From: Sapria himalayana | Lineage: Eukaryota; Streptophyta; Magnoliopsida; Malpighiales; Rafflesiaceae | DNA: 64,000 nt | Reading direction: 5' to 3' | NCBI GenBank assembly: GCA_029783825.1 | Contig: JAREIK010005488.1 | Location: 1-64,000 of the forward strand | Shown here: positions 49,935-61,641 of the stretch, in pieces | How the letters are laid out: each line of letters starts with the position of its first letter | Position numbering within the stretch: position 1 is the first letter of the stretch | Made by a program: the position numbers and the translations under genes | The notes under the pieces: generated by a model | Databases searched by the model: none | Seen by the model: only the letters and a program-made list of their open reading frames with translations | What the model was told of the DNA's origin: nothing

Positions 49935-49975
49935 AGAAAGAATGAAAGAGGGGGCGAGAGATACATAGAGAATGC
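49742..49975 (-). repeat. GA-rich tract (CT-rich on minus strand)
   Basis: Inverted counterpart of 28951-29325, shorter and without the regular 24-base unit. Confidence 0.8.
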
Positions 49976-50235
49976 AGTGTTAGAATGAAGAATTATATAA
50001 AAGAAAAAAAAAGTTTCTTCAATACAAACCTATCATTTATTACATATTTTGTCATATATAAGTTCATATATGAGACTGAGGCCCAAGGGGTGTGATTAGG
50101 AAAGAGTACTACCCTTAATTCAACATCATGCTATATCTGAACAAAAGACACTCTCATGTTATGTGCTTACATATTGTTGATATTATATCTTTAGTGATTT
50201 AATTTCAAGTTAGTGCAACAAATTAGTATTATCCC
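49976..50235 (-). promoter_or_regulatory. Probable upstream region, inverted copy
   Basis: Matches 28690-28950 in reverse, bounded by the same GGGATAATACTAATTTGTTG motif (complement at 50216-50235). Conserved position next to the CT tract is the only support for a regulatory role. Confidence 0.35.
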
Positions 50236-50239
50236 ATTT

Positions 50240-50877
50240 ATAATTATATGTTATTATACATATAGTATATGTAGTTATAAATAGTTATATATAGTTAAAC
50301 ATATAGTTATATATATATACATATATAAATTCATACAAGTAGTTATATGTAGTTATACATAAATGTATACAAAGTTATAAACAAATATATAGATTCACAT
50401 ATATGTATACATAGTTATAAATATAGTCATATCTTATTATATAAAGTTTTATATAGTTATACAAATATTTATATGTAGTTATATACATATAGTTAAACAT
50501 AATGTAATATGCTTGTATACATGTAATTATATATATTGTTTTATGTTATTATACATATAGTTACACATAAAGCTAAACTTATATTAATACATGTAGGTAT
50601 ATATATATATTTTTTATAAATTTATATATTTATACATATAGTAATCTATAGGTATAGATATAGTAAAATACATTTTTATATAATAATATATAAAAATGTA
50701 TATTAAATATATGTTGTAAATTATATATTTAAATATAGTTATGTATAACGTTTTTATAGTTATAGATATAGTAAGATACAATTATTTATAGTTATATATT
50801 ATTATACATATAGTATATAGAGTTATAAATTGTTATATATAGTTATAACAATTAGTTATATATATATATATATATAT
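50240..50877. repeat. AT-rich satellite, about one inverted unit
   Basis: Matches the 545-bp unit family of 26550-28680 in reverse. It ends in an (AT)n run directly against the next CACTA terminus. Confidence 0.8.
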
Positions 50878-51339
50878 AGTATAAGAAATTCTATCATTAA
50901 AATAGAATATCAATGGATTTATGACATAAATTATCCAAAGCTAAAGTGTTCATCACAAAATATTAATGGAAAAAAAAATTCCTTAACAAATTTTTGAATT
51001 ACAGAAATCACTAGCTAATTATATTTTTTCCCTTAATATTTTGATCATAATTTAGAGTAGTAATTAAAATTTTTCTCCTGAATATATATAGAAAATTCCC
51101 TATCTAAATTAGGGAGGGAAAAATCCCTAGCTTTTTTCATTCCAAATCTATTTTCACAATTTAATTTTTTACAAAGAATTTGATTACATATTTTTAAATA
51201 TTTATATTAAATTGAATAGAAACATATATTATAACCCATTTTTTATAATTAACAAAAGGTAAAAGCAATTTGGAAATTATTTTGATACAATAATTACATA
51301 GTTAAAACAAAAAAGATTACATAAGTATATAATCATTTA

Positions 51340-53213
51340 AAACTAAATCATCATCTTCTTCATTAGCTAGTGCATTTGTGCTTGCTTCTCTTGCATTGTT
51401 TCTCTGCTAGAAGTTAGTATGCTATCTGCTACATCAAGGCCATTAACTATGACTCTATATATGACATCTGCTTTTGTATTGCATTCTTAACTTCTTTTAT
51501 CTCATCATTTACTTCTTTTATTTCCTGCATTTTATCCTTCAAAAATTATATGCTAATCCTTCTCTTTAATTTCTTGCTCCAAAAATACAAATCATTCATT
51601 TGTTTCTATATCTAGCTGTTCGACCACATCTTCCACTAGTGTTATGATAGAGGAACTAGAAGCATGACTGCTAGAACAAAAATCCACTCCCTTCGAGCTG
51701 ATGCTTTACACTCACTGCTTCTTCTGACCTTTTATGGTCTCCAAATAAAAAAAGATAATAGTCACTTGGTTGAAGTCCCATAGAACTTTCAAATGATTGA
51801 GAAGTAGCTATCACACATTCCTCTATGAGGTCTTAAAATAAAATAGAATAAAATACTGTGTTAGATTTAAAAAAAATAAATCAAATATTTTACATTCCAC
51901 ACAACTTTTAAAATTTACGATAGTATTATAAAAGTTTATTAATATAGCACATTCTTACAGCAATCATATGAGACTTGTTGCCAACAAATTGTTAATCCAT
52001 TTCTTTACATGCATCTTCCTGAAAATCACATAAAAATTATGATCTTGGCACAATTATCAAGCCCAAAGTTTGTATTTATTATGTCAAAAAATAACATATG
52101 TTAGAAAATTTTAGCTAAAATTGTAAAACCATGCAAAGATAAATTATTTGGACTATTAGGCCAACTGCTAAATATATAAATTTTAAAGTTATAAATTGTA
52201 CCCAATCTCAAGCATACTCAATGCACAACTTTGATCCTCTTGTGTGGCGAGACATTCCTATACCTGGTCTAGCTACCTCAATCCGTCAATTTTTCCTGGC
52301 TATCTTTGATTTTTTCTTCACTTCTAGTTCCTCTCAATACTTAAGCCACTCGAGCCACTCATCCTCAGGTATAAAATCAAGCCAAACTTTTAGAAACTTC
52401 AATTTATAGACAAAATCTAAGTACCATTCAACAGTTTTGCTCTCTCACAATGACTTTATCTGTCCATCAAATTGGAGTGCCCATGTAGACTAATTTTATA
52501 TATAGAAAATTCACAAAAATACTATATTAATAAAAAGGACAAAATTCTTTTATGCTTTAATAATAACCAACATAATAGTTAACTAATTAGATAATTAATT
52601 TTCAATGCTTTGTTTCTTTTTTTATACCTGAAAGTCATAAAAGTTAGTCTCTTTTGTTGATTCAGAAACTTTTTTCCACTAAAATGCTTTAGAATCTACC
52701 ATTTTGTTGAAAGACTTTGTAATTATAGCCAAACACTTGTGAGATGGAATTAAACTATAAAAATAAATAATTAACATTGAAAATAAGCAATAATAAATAT
52801 ATATAAAAACAAAACCACTAAAAGAGACATAATAATATTTATATTAGAATAATTGTTACATTTTTTTATACCTCCCATCCATAATTTTTTATTACTAGCT
52901 TAGCACTGCCTGCAGATGAAGCCACTACATTTAATGATGTCGATGGTGCTATAAATTAGAGAACAACTGATGGTGTAAAAATATGGTGTAGAAGATGGTG
53001 ATGGATTAGAAGTGTGTATAGGAGGGACAATGGGTGGGGCCATATATTTGATAAAGGTGATGGTAAAGGTGTCAATGATGGTGATGTTGAAGTCTAGATA
53101 GGGTGGGTATGAGATGGCACTGATTGTATAACAATACATAAAATACTAGATGAATCTCATCCATGTCTGCATCCACGTCCACCTCAACCATGCCTAAGTC
53201 CTTTATATGCCAT
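51340..53213 (-). pseudogene. Second CACTA gene, Transposase_24-like, broken (copy 4)
   Basis: The start matches ATG at 53211-53213 (complement CAT), giving MA then a stop where copy 3 reads MAPKDHGH. The Pro/Ser/Thr exon covers 52900-53170. After the intron, the domain exon lies at 52215-52475, on the minus strand of TGTGTGGCGAGACATTCC. The short NFYxIF exon lies at about 51970-52060 and the coiled-coil-like end at 51380-51740. Stops occur throughout. The strand, order and spacing match copy 3. Confidence 0.7.
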
Positions 53214-53382
53214 CTACTATACAAAAAGGGAAAACAATGAACAAATAATAGAGATTTAATGAAAACATAAATTGATATTGTATGACGAATAACCATGCAT
53301 TTTAGAATAACACACGCCAATGGATTCCAACAAAATATAAAAAGTCTTTGAAATTATAATATTTTAATAATATTATAATAGT

Positions 53383-55510
53383 TTAATTATCAGTATCACT
53401 ATCATCTTCTAATGGATCTTTTAACATTTCATCTGATTCTGATGGAAGTTCCAACTCATCTTCAGATAGAAAATGATCATCTTCAAAATCTATTAGGTCA
53501 CCATTTGAGTCACATAAGTTTTCTGGATCTTCATCTACATGCACAGGCTCAATATTAATTATGTCATCTTCTTGAAATGCAGATGCAATAGCTAAGTTTG
53601 CACTTCTTTGTTAAGATGTTGTTACTTCAAAATTTGATCGAGCTTTGATTTTGCAAATAGCCCACCAGTCACTCTTATCATGAGATAAACTCGAATATGT
53701 ATAATAATATACTTGAGTGGCTTGAACTACCATAATAAATGGCTCATATCAATTAAATCTGCATTTATGAATAACATCCACTAACATATAATCCGAATGA
53801 ATCGTTGTACTAACATTTCATGTAAGAGCAAACCACTCACATTTTAATAATACAATCCTATTACTTTGGAGTCCAGGATACTCCAACTCAATAACTTTTA
53901 CTAGTTGACCATAATAATCAATCTCATTTACACTATAACTTGAACCTTTAATGCATACACCACTGTTCATAATTTCTTTAGAAGAACAATGCCCTATTTT
54001 GTAAAATTTATATTCATTGACAAAATACCCAGGATAGGATGTCACTATCAAAATGGGCCTTAACTTAGATTCTGTATGAATATGTTAGAATCTCCATTTT
54101 AATGATCATTTGTCTATTGCATACATTCAATAAATGATGTTAAAAAATATAAGATACTAATAAATCAAATTATTCAAAAAAATTAAGGCTTAATAATTCT
54201 CACATAGTTCTTGAACTATTTCGCAAATTCTATTCTAGCATAGAATCAACCTTATGGCTAGGAATGGATGGTTGCCATTATTTTAATTGCTCAATATAAA
54301 CACTACACAAATATCGACAGAGGGAGAATAATAGATATTAATTTTTAATTATTACTATTCAAGACAAAATTATCCTATGATTAAACCTTCAATCATTTTG
54401 GGTATACATACTCAATATATGATACAACCTCATCATAATTAAGTAAATGGTAGCTAGGAGTTGCTTTGTACTATTCATCTATCATACATCTTTTCTTTTC
54501 TCTTCTAAATGCTTTTCTAGTATGCTTGAAGATAGATAACTTGTCATCAGATTCATATTCTTCTACCAGCACATGATTTTTATCATTCTGAGGCAATTTT
54601 ATATTCATTGTATTGATATGGTCCTCAAAAGAATAAGAGCAAAAAAGTGATACTTTTCTACATAATATGCATTACAAATTGAACCTTCAACTTTTGGCAT
54701 GTTTCTAACATTCAATTTAAACTTACAAAAATACCTACAACCATTTTGTTATGTTTCAATAAAATCAAATTACAATATTAATTTATGCTTGAAATAATAA
54801 AATACAATTACATATATTTATTTACCTCTCAAAAGGATACATACTACTGTATTACATTGGCTTGGCTATCCTTGGTTCATAAGCTAAATGGATAGGCAAA
54901 TGCTCCATTGAGTCGAAAAAGCTCAGTGGGAATATTCATTCAAGTTTACAAAGAATGAGATGTATGTCATTCTCCAATCTCACAATGTCATCTATTTTGA
55001 TTGTGGTTGTGATTAGCTATTTGTAGAAAAAACTAAGTTCTATAAGGACCTTCCAAACACATAGAAAAGGTATTTAACGGAACGTATTTGGTATTAATTT
55101 ATACATAAATACATGACAATCATGACTTTTCATTCCAAATAACCTAAGCTTCTTCATATCCAGACATCTGCTAATATTTGACACATATCCATCATGGAAT
55201 TTGAAAATTTTGACCTATTCAAACAATATTTGTCTTGCCTTCTTATCAAGCATGTAACAAGCTATAGGTATTTTTTTGTAGCCTCATTCCATTTCAATTC
55301 AGGACACCGATAGCAATTATTTAACTCTTGTCTTGATTTTATAGTGTCCTTTTTGTTCATCTATATTTAGGCAGGGTTGATAACATTGTTAAATATATTT
55401 TTTTCAATATGCAATACATCCAAGTTATGACAAATTAAATTAGACCTATAATAGGGCAGAATATAATAGAGCAATATTAAATACTCCAATACATCCAAGA
55501 TATTTTGACT
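53383..55510 (-). pseudogene. TNP2-like CACTA transposase, broken (copy 4)
   Basis: Minus-strand transposase with stop at 53383-53385 and the acidic tail before it. The DUF4216 region reads VTSYPGYFVNEYKFYKIG (about 54030), the DUF4218 region occupies about 54400-55150, and the conserved intron about 54738-54825. A segment equivalent to the 302-nt piece of copy 1 is present (about 54115-54395). The rightmost recognisable part (55150-55500) corresponds to the end of Transposase_21, around the complement of the NLDVMHIEK codons near 55410-55440. The N-terminal half is missing. Confidence 0.82.
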
Positions 55511-55735
55511 TAAATTCAAAATATCGTGAATATCTAGGCAATGTGTTTGTAGAATCTACATGAAGAAACATAGAATTTATTAGCATGCTAAAGTTGAAAA
55601 GATATCACAATATTGCATGATGAAGAGAGCATGTCTCTTTTAGTGCACTAATCAAAGCCACACAAAAAGGCAAGAATTAGGAGAACACAAGAACCAAGTG
55701 AAAGTAAATGAAAGGGAAGCAAAATAAAAGGAAGT
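54611..55735. repeat. Tandem duplication, unit A
   Basis: Contains transposase sequence (54611-55500) and about 230 bases of flank (55509-55735), both repeated in the next unit. The first shared stretch begins TATTGATATGGTCCTCAAAA. Confidence 0.85.
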
Positions 55736-55758
55736 ATAGTAGATTATAATTCTTTGTA

Positions 55759-56525
55759 TTGATATGGTCCTCAAAAGAATAAGAAAAAAAAATAATTCTT
55801 TTCTACATAATATGCATTACAAATTGAACCTTCACCTTTTGGCATGTTTCTAACATTCAATTTAAACTTACGAAAATACCTACAACCATTTTGTTATGTT
55901 TCAATAAAATCAAATTACAATATTAATTTATGCTTGAAATAATAAAATACAATTACATATATTTATTTACCTCTCAAAAGGATACATACTCTTATATTAC
56001 ATTGGCTTGGATATCCTTGGTTCATAAGCCAAATGGAAAGGCAAATGCTCCATTGAGTCAAAAAAGCTCAGTGAGAATATTCATTCAAGCTTACAAAGAA
56101 TGAGATGTATGTCATTCTCCAATTTCACAATGTCCTCTATTTTGATTGTGGTTGTGATTAGCTGTTTGAAGAACAAACTAAGTTCTGTAAGGACCTTCCA
56201 AACACGTAGAAAAAGTATTTAACGGAAAGTATTTGGTATTAATATCTACATAAATACATGACAATCATGACTTTTCATTCCAACTAACCTAAGCTTCTTC
56301 AAATTAAAATATCGTGAATATCTAGGCAATATATTGGTAAAATCTACATGAAGAAACAGATAATTTATTAGCATGCTAAAGTTGTAAAGATATCACAATA
56401 TTACTAGATGAAGAGAGCATGTATCTTCTAGTGCACTAATCAAAGCCACACAAAAAGGCAAGAATTAGGAGAACACAAAAACCAAGTGAAAGGACAAGAA
56501 AGGGAAGCAAAAAAAAGGAATTATA
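55759..56525. repeat. Tandem duplication, unit B with internal deletion
   Basis: Repeats 54611-55150 as 55759-56297 and 55509-55735 as 56305-56525, but the 350 bases between them in unit A are missing. Identity is high (a few percent differences by eye), so this is among the younger events in the window. Confidence 0.85.
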
Positions 56526-59338
56526 AGTTTGAAGGAGTAAGCTTCTCACTTCTCAATGAAGATCAAAGATCAAAATTTCAACTGTGATTCAACTCAATCT
56601 TTGAATATAAAAAATAAATAGGAAAGACAAAATAAAAGGAATGAATATCCAATACCAAAAAATTTTTGCAAATGAATTAATGAAGAATTTAGACATGAAA
56701 AATAATAGGTTTGCACTAGAAAACATATCATTCAAAGTATTTAACTAAAAAACATATATGTGAAGTAGCTTGCAATTTTAGATTCTTAGCATTACAGATA
56801 TTATCTAATTAAAGATACCAATAATTAGAGACATTAACATTAACATATTTTGTGGAAAACTACAATCAAAAGATAGTTTGCTAAAAAAATTGATTGAGAT
56901 AAGAAGAATGAGAATTAAGCAAAACTAGTTGACTAAAGAGCTCTTAGCAATTCTATCACATCCTACTTAAAGTTTACTAACAAGATAGAGATTAGAAATG
57001 GATGAATATAATCTAGTAAAAATAAGCTTAATTTTTAAGAGACACATGACTTAAATACCAAGATTTAAGGCCAAAGATATACATAAATAAATAGTTAATT
57101 GAAGTAGCAACCTAAGAACACACCATTTATGAACTAAAGAACTGCCAAAAAATAGTAGTGCAAAAGAACTTAATCCTAATTTTTTAGTAATTTACTTAAA
57201 GATTATTTACATACACATCAATTCAAACTTAAACGATACGAATGATAGCAACTTATTTATTTAACAAAAATTATAGATATGATCATCACTATATACTTTT
57301 TCCGATTAGATATTTAACTAAGAAATTAATTTTTTGTATTGAAAAGATTATTTTCATTTTTTATGATGGTTATTAGCTCACATAATATATTATTTTCATT
57401 TTGATATATTATGAGAAGAATGAACACATAAAAGTATTATTTTATCAAAGAAAAGATTAAAATAAAGCAACATTTTGGCAAGTGCAGCTTTAGAGGGCTA
57501 TTTTTCACAATGCCCAAATAATCCACGAGAAAATCAACCAAATAGCCATGTCACTTTTTTTAAAAGATTCTAAAATAGGTTAATTAATTTTATCAAACAA
57601 TAACATGGCTATAAGTGCATAAAATATATAAAATTATTTAATATACTAATATTATAATCTTACACCAAAAAAAATGTTGCAAATATATATATGACAAAAA
57701 ATACAATGACACACATAAATACAAACAAAAAACTATACATGCATATGTGTGTGTATGTGTGTGTATCATATATCAAGAGTATCATCAATTGAACACAAAA
57801 ATTTATTAACAAACGTTAAATCTAAAATAGCTTAAAAGAAAAAAAAATAAAAGGAAAACATATCTTATATTAAGAGTATCATATATCAAGAGTATCATAT
57901 ATCAAGAGTATCATATTTTGCATTACTGATGATTTTTGAGTTTTGTTTTTCATTATTTTTTTATTGATGAATATTGAAATTAACAAAAAATATACTACTA
58001 GAATAACATTAAATCTAAAATATCACATCGATATTAAAGATATTTTTTCATATGGAGATCTAAATCCAATAAATAATTTTTATTTAAAAACATTACTTTG
58101 ATATATCGACTCCCAGTAATAATCTCAGAATCAACATTAGATCATAGTTAAAATTTTGAAAGTCATTATTAAATGATGTGTTTCATCTTGTTTGATTTTT
58201 TTTTCATTTAGTTGTACAATATTATTTTTGATAATTCTTAATTTTTTGTATGCGTGACAAATAAATTGGCAAGTTTTTTTTATACAGAAGTATATTAGTA
58301 TACATGTTTCATTGTAAACAATAAATAATGTGCATGTACAGCAAACATAGACTGTACTAAATAAGCAACTTCACATTCACCCCACATCTACTACTTTGGA
58401 TATATATACTAAATGCACATTTATTTAAAACAAAAGAGTATACTCGATTACTAATCAAATTATCTATCATATTACTTATGTTAAGATTGTATAATAATCA
58501 AATAATTACTTATTATAAATGTATACACGTAATAATTGACCATGCATGGCTAGTGTGCTTTGAGAATGGATGGTATCTATAAAATATTTTGAAAAAAATT
58601 TGTACAATGTTTGTTCCCCCGCTTACATTAATCTATAGTCTTACTTGGATTCTTAGTCCTCTACACCACCCCCCCCCCCCCCCCATTTCTCCATCAAGTG
58701 TGTTTTGATTCTACAAGCCAATATTAGATAGATATAAAAAAAACTTAGTGTAGTCAATTTTTTTAAAAAGTACTATTAAACAATAATTAATATCAAGCCA
58801 ATTAAATTAATTAAAGCATCTACAATCTTAACATAATAGAATTACTATGTAATTTATTGGGTACCTAATTAAAGACCAAAAAATATAATTTTTTAAGAAA
58901 AAAAAACTAAAAAGAATTCATCATCATCCAACAACAAAAATTATAGCCTTGACAACCTATCAACATGAGCAATGACAACAAAATTTAAGGTTATAATGGT
59001 TAAGTTGTACATTCTTCTTTGAAAAAAATATAAGAGTTTCACACTATAACCACAGAAACCTGATTAGTAAAAAATTTTTCACAGGTTCTTCATATTCATC
59101 TTCTCTACATAAAAAAAATTCTCAAATATAAAAACCCATAAATTAAAATATAAGATATAACTTGAATGTAAAAAATTATAGTACCTTGCTATTCTTCTCC
59201 TCTTGTCATTATTTTTTTCATCCTCTTTTACTATTCTTCTTCGAATTTCAGAGCTAGCACACTTTTTATTGATTTTAAATCCATTAAACCTTAAAAAGAG
59301 AATCATTAAAATAAAAAAAGTTCACACTATTATGAACA
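56526..59338. other. AT-rich intergenic DNA, no recognised gene
   Basis: Stops in all frames; no conserved protein piece, RNA gene or transposon end recognised. Minor structures: a 16-base repeat ATCATATATCAAGAGT (single copy at 57767, about 2.5 copies at 57878-57914), a GTGTGTAT run near 57746-57765, and a run of 16 C at 58669-58684. Confidence 0.6.
58669..58684. repeat. Homopolymer of 16 C
   Basis: Unbroken C run in DNA that is otherwise very AT-rich. Length may be unreliable, since homopolymers are error-prone in sequencing. Confidence 0.9.
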
Positions 59339-59339
59339 A

Positions 59340-59592
59340 TATTATGGATGTCCATAAACGCTCCATTAATCTCTTGACTATTAATATTCTTGTGACTATT
59401 ATTATTCATAGATTAATGTGAATTAATTAGCATGGATTAATATGTATTCATTAATATATTTAATATGTATTCATTTATTAGACCCTATAAATAAGGAGCC
59501 TTTGTATGAGTCACAATATACCCGAAGGAATTAGAAATCTCACCCCTATTTCTCCTATATCTCTCGTTCTCTTATCCTTCAATTTAATAATA
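59340..59592 (+). repeat. Probable copia 5' LTR
   Basis: Begins near TATTATGGATGTCCATAAA, close to the TGTTATGG start of many short plant copia LTRs, and carries CTATAAATAAGGAG (59487), a good TATA box, about 105 bases before the end. ATGTTATCAGAATGA follows (59592), resembling a primer-binding site. Only one LTR is in the window, so the borders cannot be confirmed by comparison. Confidence 0.5.
59485..59500 (+). promoter_or_regulatory. LTR TATA box
   Basis: CCTATAAATAAGGAGC lies in the right part of the LTR, the usual place for the start of the retrotransposon transcript. Confidence 0.5.
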
Positions 59593-60537
59593 TGTTATCA
59601 GAATGAAGCACCATTGGATTTTCAAGAGATATATTGAAGAATATAGAAACTCATCTGATGGGATCTTCAATCGGTGATAATGATATATGTCTTGTAGATA
59701 GTACATTAACACATACTTACTTAAAGATAAATTTTTTTCCTTTTTTAAAATGCAACGATTAAATGTAAATACAATATTGTTTAGTGAAAAATTGATTGAG
59801 GGCTTTGGAAAAGCTAATATATTGTTACTCGGAAGAACAAAAATTCATATTGATGATACATTGTATTTTACAAACTCTCAAAGAAATTTATTGAGTTTTA
59901 AAGATATTCGACGAAATGGATATCATATTCAAACTATGAATAAAGATAACACTGAGTATTTATATATTACTAATTTTGCCTAAGGTAAAAAAAATATATT
60001 GAAAATATTACCCATTTTTTTCTGGTATTTACTGCATAAACATAAGCACAAATGAGACATATGTCATAGTAAACCAAAAGTTTACTAATGAAAATAATTT
60101 TATTATTTGGCATGACTGATTGGGACATCCTATGTCTATAATGATATAGAGAATCAATAAAAATTCAAGTGGGTATTCACTAAAAAATCAAAAAAAATTT
60201 TATCTGATTAGTTTTCAAGTGCTGCTTATTCTCAAGAGAAGTTACTTATAAGGCCTTCACCAACAAAAATAAGGACATAACCCCTTGCATTTTTGCAATG
60301 TATACAAGGTGATATATGTGGGCATATTCTTCCACCATGTGAACCATTTCGATATTTTATGATTCTGATTGATACATCAATGAGATAGTCACATGTCTGT
60401 TTGTTATCAACACATAACAAGTATTTGCTAGATTTTTTGCTCAAATAATTTGGTTATAGTCTCAAATAATTCTGGAGAATTTACTTTCCAAGCTTTTAAT
60501 GATTATTATATGTCTATTGGAATAACTGTTGAACATC

Positions 60538-60613
60538 CTTTAGCATATGTTCATACACAAAATGCTCTTGCAGAATCATTTATTAAATGCCTTCAATTGA
60601 TTACAAGGCCATT
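60538..60613 (+). repeat. 76-bp direct repeat, left copy
   Basis: Integrase-coding sequence from CTTTAGCATATG to GGCCAT. It is identical to 61566-61641 except C at 60590 versus T at 61618. Confidence 0.95.
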
Positions 60614-61565
60614 TTTTTTAAGTGTTATTTATTAGTTATAAGCCTCTCTTTTGGCGGAGGAATACTATTTTTACAAACTAACATCTACCCTTATCCCTAT
60701 TACACCCAATATTTAAGAAAATCTTTAACATTTAGATCAAAATAAGCGTATAAATTTAAAGGGAAATGTTTTTGACGTCTTGAGATCTTCCTTTAAGCTT
60801 TGAGAAGTTAATTCTTTCTAATGATACCATGGCTGAATCTTTATTCGTATAGTAAAGATAAGTGCAGTCTTTTTCAAGAGTCCATGTCTCTTCCATGTCT
60901 TGTAAGGTGAGACCTTTGATTTGGAATTCTTCTTGTGATGTTGCTCTTTGAGAGATGCTAGAATGCTATCGCTTTTTTAGAGTATCCCGCCTTGAATATC
61001 AGCATTGCATCTTTTAAATTCTGCTTTATATCTATAAATATTCTGCCAGATGTGCTTGGTAATCAGCAGCTCTTAACTTTTCTGCTTAACCTACAAACAT
61101 TCCAGCCTGCATAAAATCAAGGGCATCATATCCATATAAGATGAAAACCCATTTACCATCAATTTCTGGAAATTCCAACCAGAAAAACTAGAAAATTCAG
61201 CAGCAGACTCCTTGGATGTATCATTAATGTATCATTTTGTTGATCTTCAGAATATTTCTAGCAATTTCTGAACCCTATCTTAAGCTGTAAGAGTTCCCTG
61301 CTTGGCTGCCTCCCTCCTTGCTTTTTAAACTTTGATCTTCCTTTACTCTACTATTGCTTCTTTACATGAATTACATACTTAGCACATCTCAACTAAAAAT
61401 TTACAGACTTACAGCTTTTCTAAAATAACACAGACTTCATAAAAACACAGCTTCTACTTATATCAAATAACACAGACTTCCAGAAAATACAACATTCTAA
61501 AAAAACAGACTCCATACACCTATAATAAGAAAAGAAAACTAAAAGACAGCAGGCACTACGTCCAG
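60614..61565 (-). mobile_element. 952-bp insertion in integrase, possibly a retroposed sequence
   Basis: Lies between the two 76-bp repeats and is unrelated to copia. At its left edge is a run of eight T (60612-60619), and TTTATT (AATAAA on the minus strand) lies 8 bases further in (60628-60633): the layout of a minus-strand transcript 3' end with poly(A). A minus-strand frame around 60790-60925 reads KGLTLQDMEETWTLEKDCTY, but stops break it elsewhere. I do not recognise the source. In AT-rich DNA both T run and TTTATT could be chance, and 76 bases is far longer than usual target duplications. Confidence 0.45.
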
Positions 61566-61641
61566 CTTTAGCATATGTTCATACACAAAATGCTCTTGCA
61601 GAATCATTTATTAAATGTCTTCAATTGATTACAAGGCCATT
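61566..61641 (+). repeat. 76-bp direct repeat, right copy
   Basis: Second copy, continuous with the rest of integrase (ACTAATAAGGACGAAGC follows), so removing one repeat plus the insert restores the integrase alignment. Confidence 0.95.

Larger units (their letters stand above)
42873..50877 (-). mobile_element. CACTA transposon copy 3, reversed and internally deleted
   Basis: The 3' terminus lies at the left: CACAATGAAGAAAAATCCC (42873-42891), a decayed CACTA terminal repeat. Reading leftward from the right side, the order is AT-rich satellite, upstream region, GA-rich tract (CT on the minus strand), transposase tail only, second gene, 3' module, minisatellites and subterminal block. Compared with copy 2, the segment equivalent to 29330-32750 (nearly the whole transposase) is missing. 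The 5' terminus is also missing: the AT satellite runs straight into the 3' end of copy 4 at about 50878. It would depend on a transposase from elsewhere. Confidence 0.8.
50878..55510 (-). mobile_element. CACTA transposon copy 4, reversed, both ends decayed
   Basis: The left end shows a weak 3' terminus (AGTATAAGAAATTC) and a subterminal block with AGGGAGGGAAAAATCCCTAG near 51105. The second gene and the transposase follow in reverse. Unlike copies 1-3 it has no 23-bp minisatellite module between terminus and second gene, so it is either an older form or a deletion. The 5' side ends within the transposase, where a tandem duplication takes over. Confidence 0.75.

Noticed and set aside
60614..61565. 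Insertion as an endogenous plant virus fragment
   Set aside because: I considered this because of the unfamiliar minus-strand coding piece and poly(A)-like edge, but I see no diagnostic motif of any virus family, so the source is left open.
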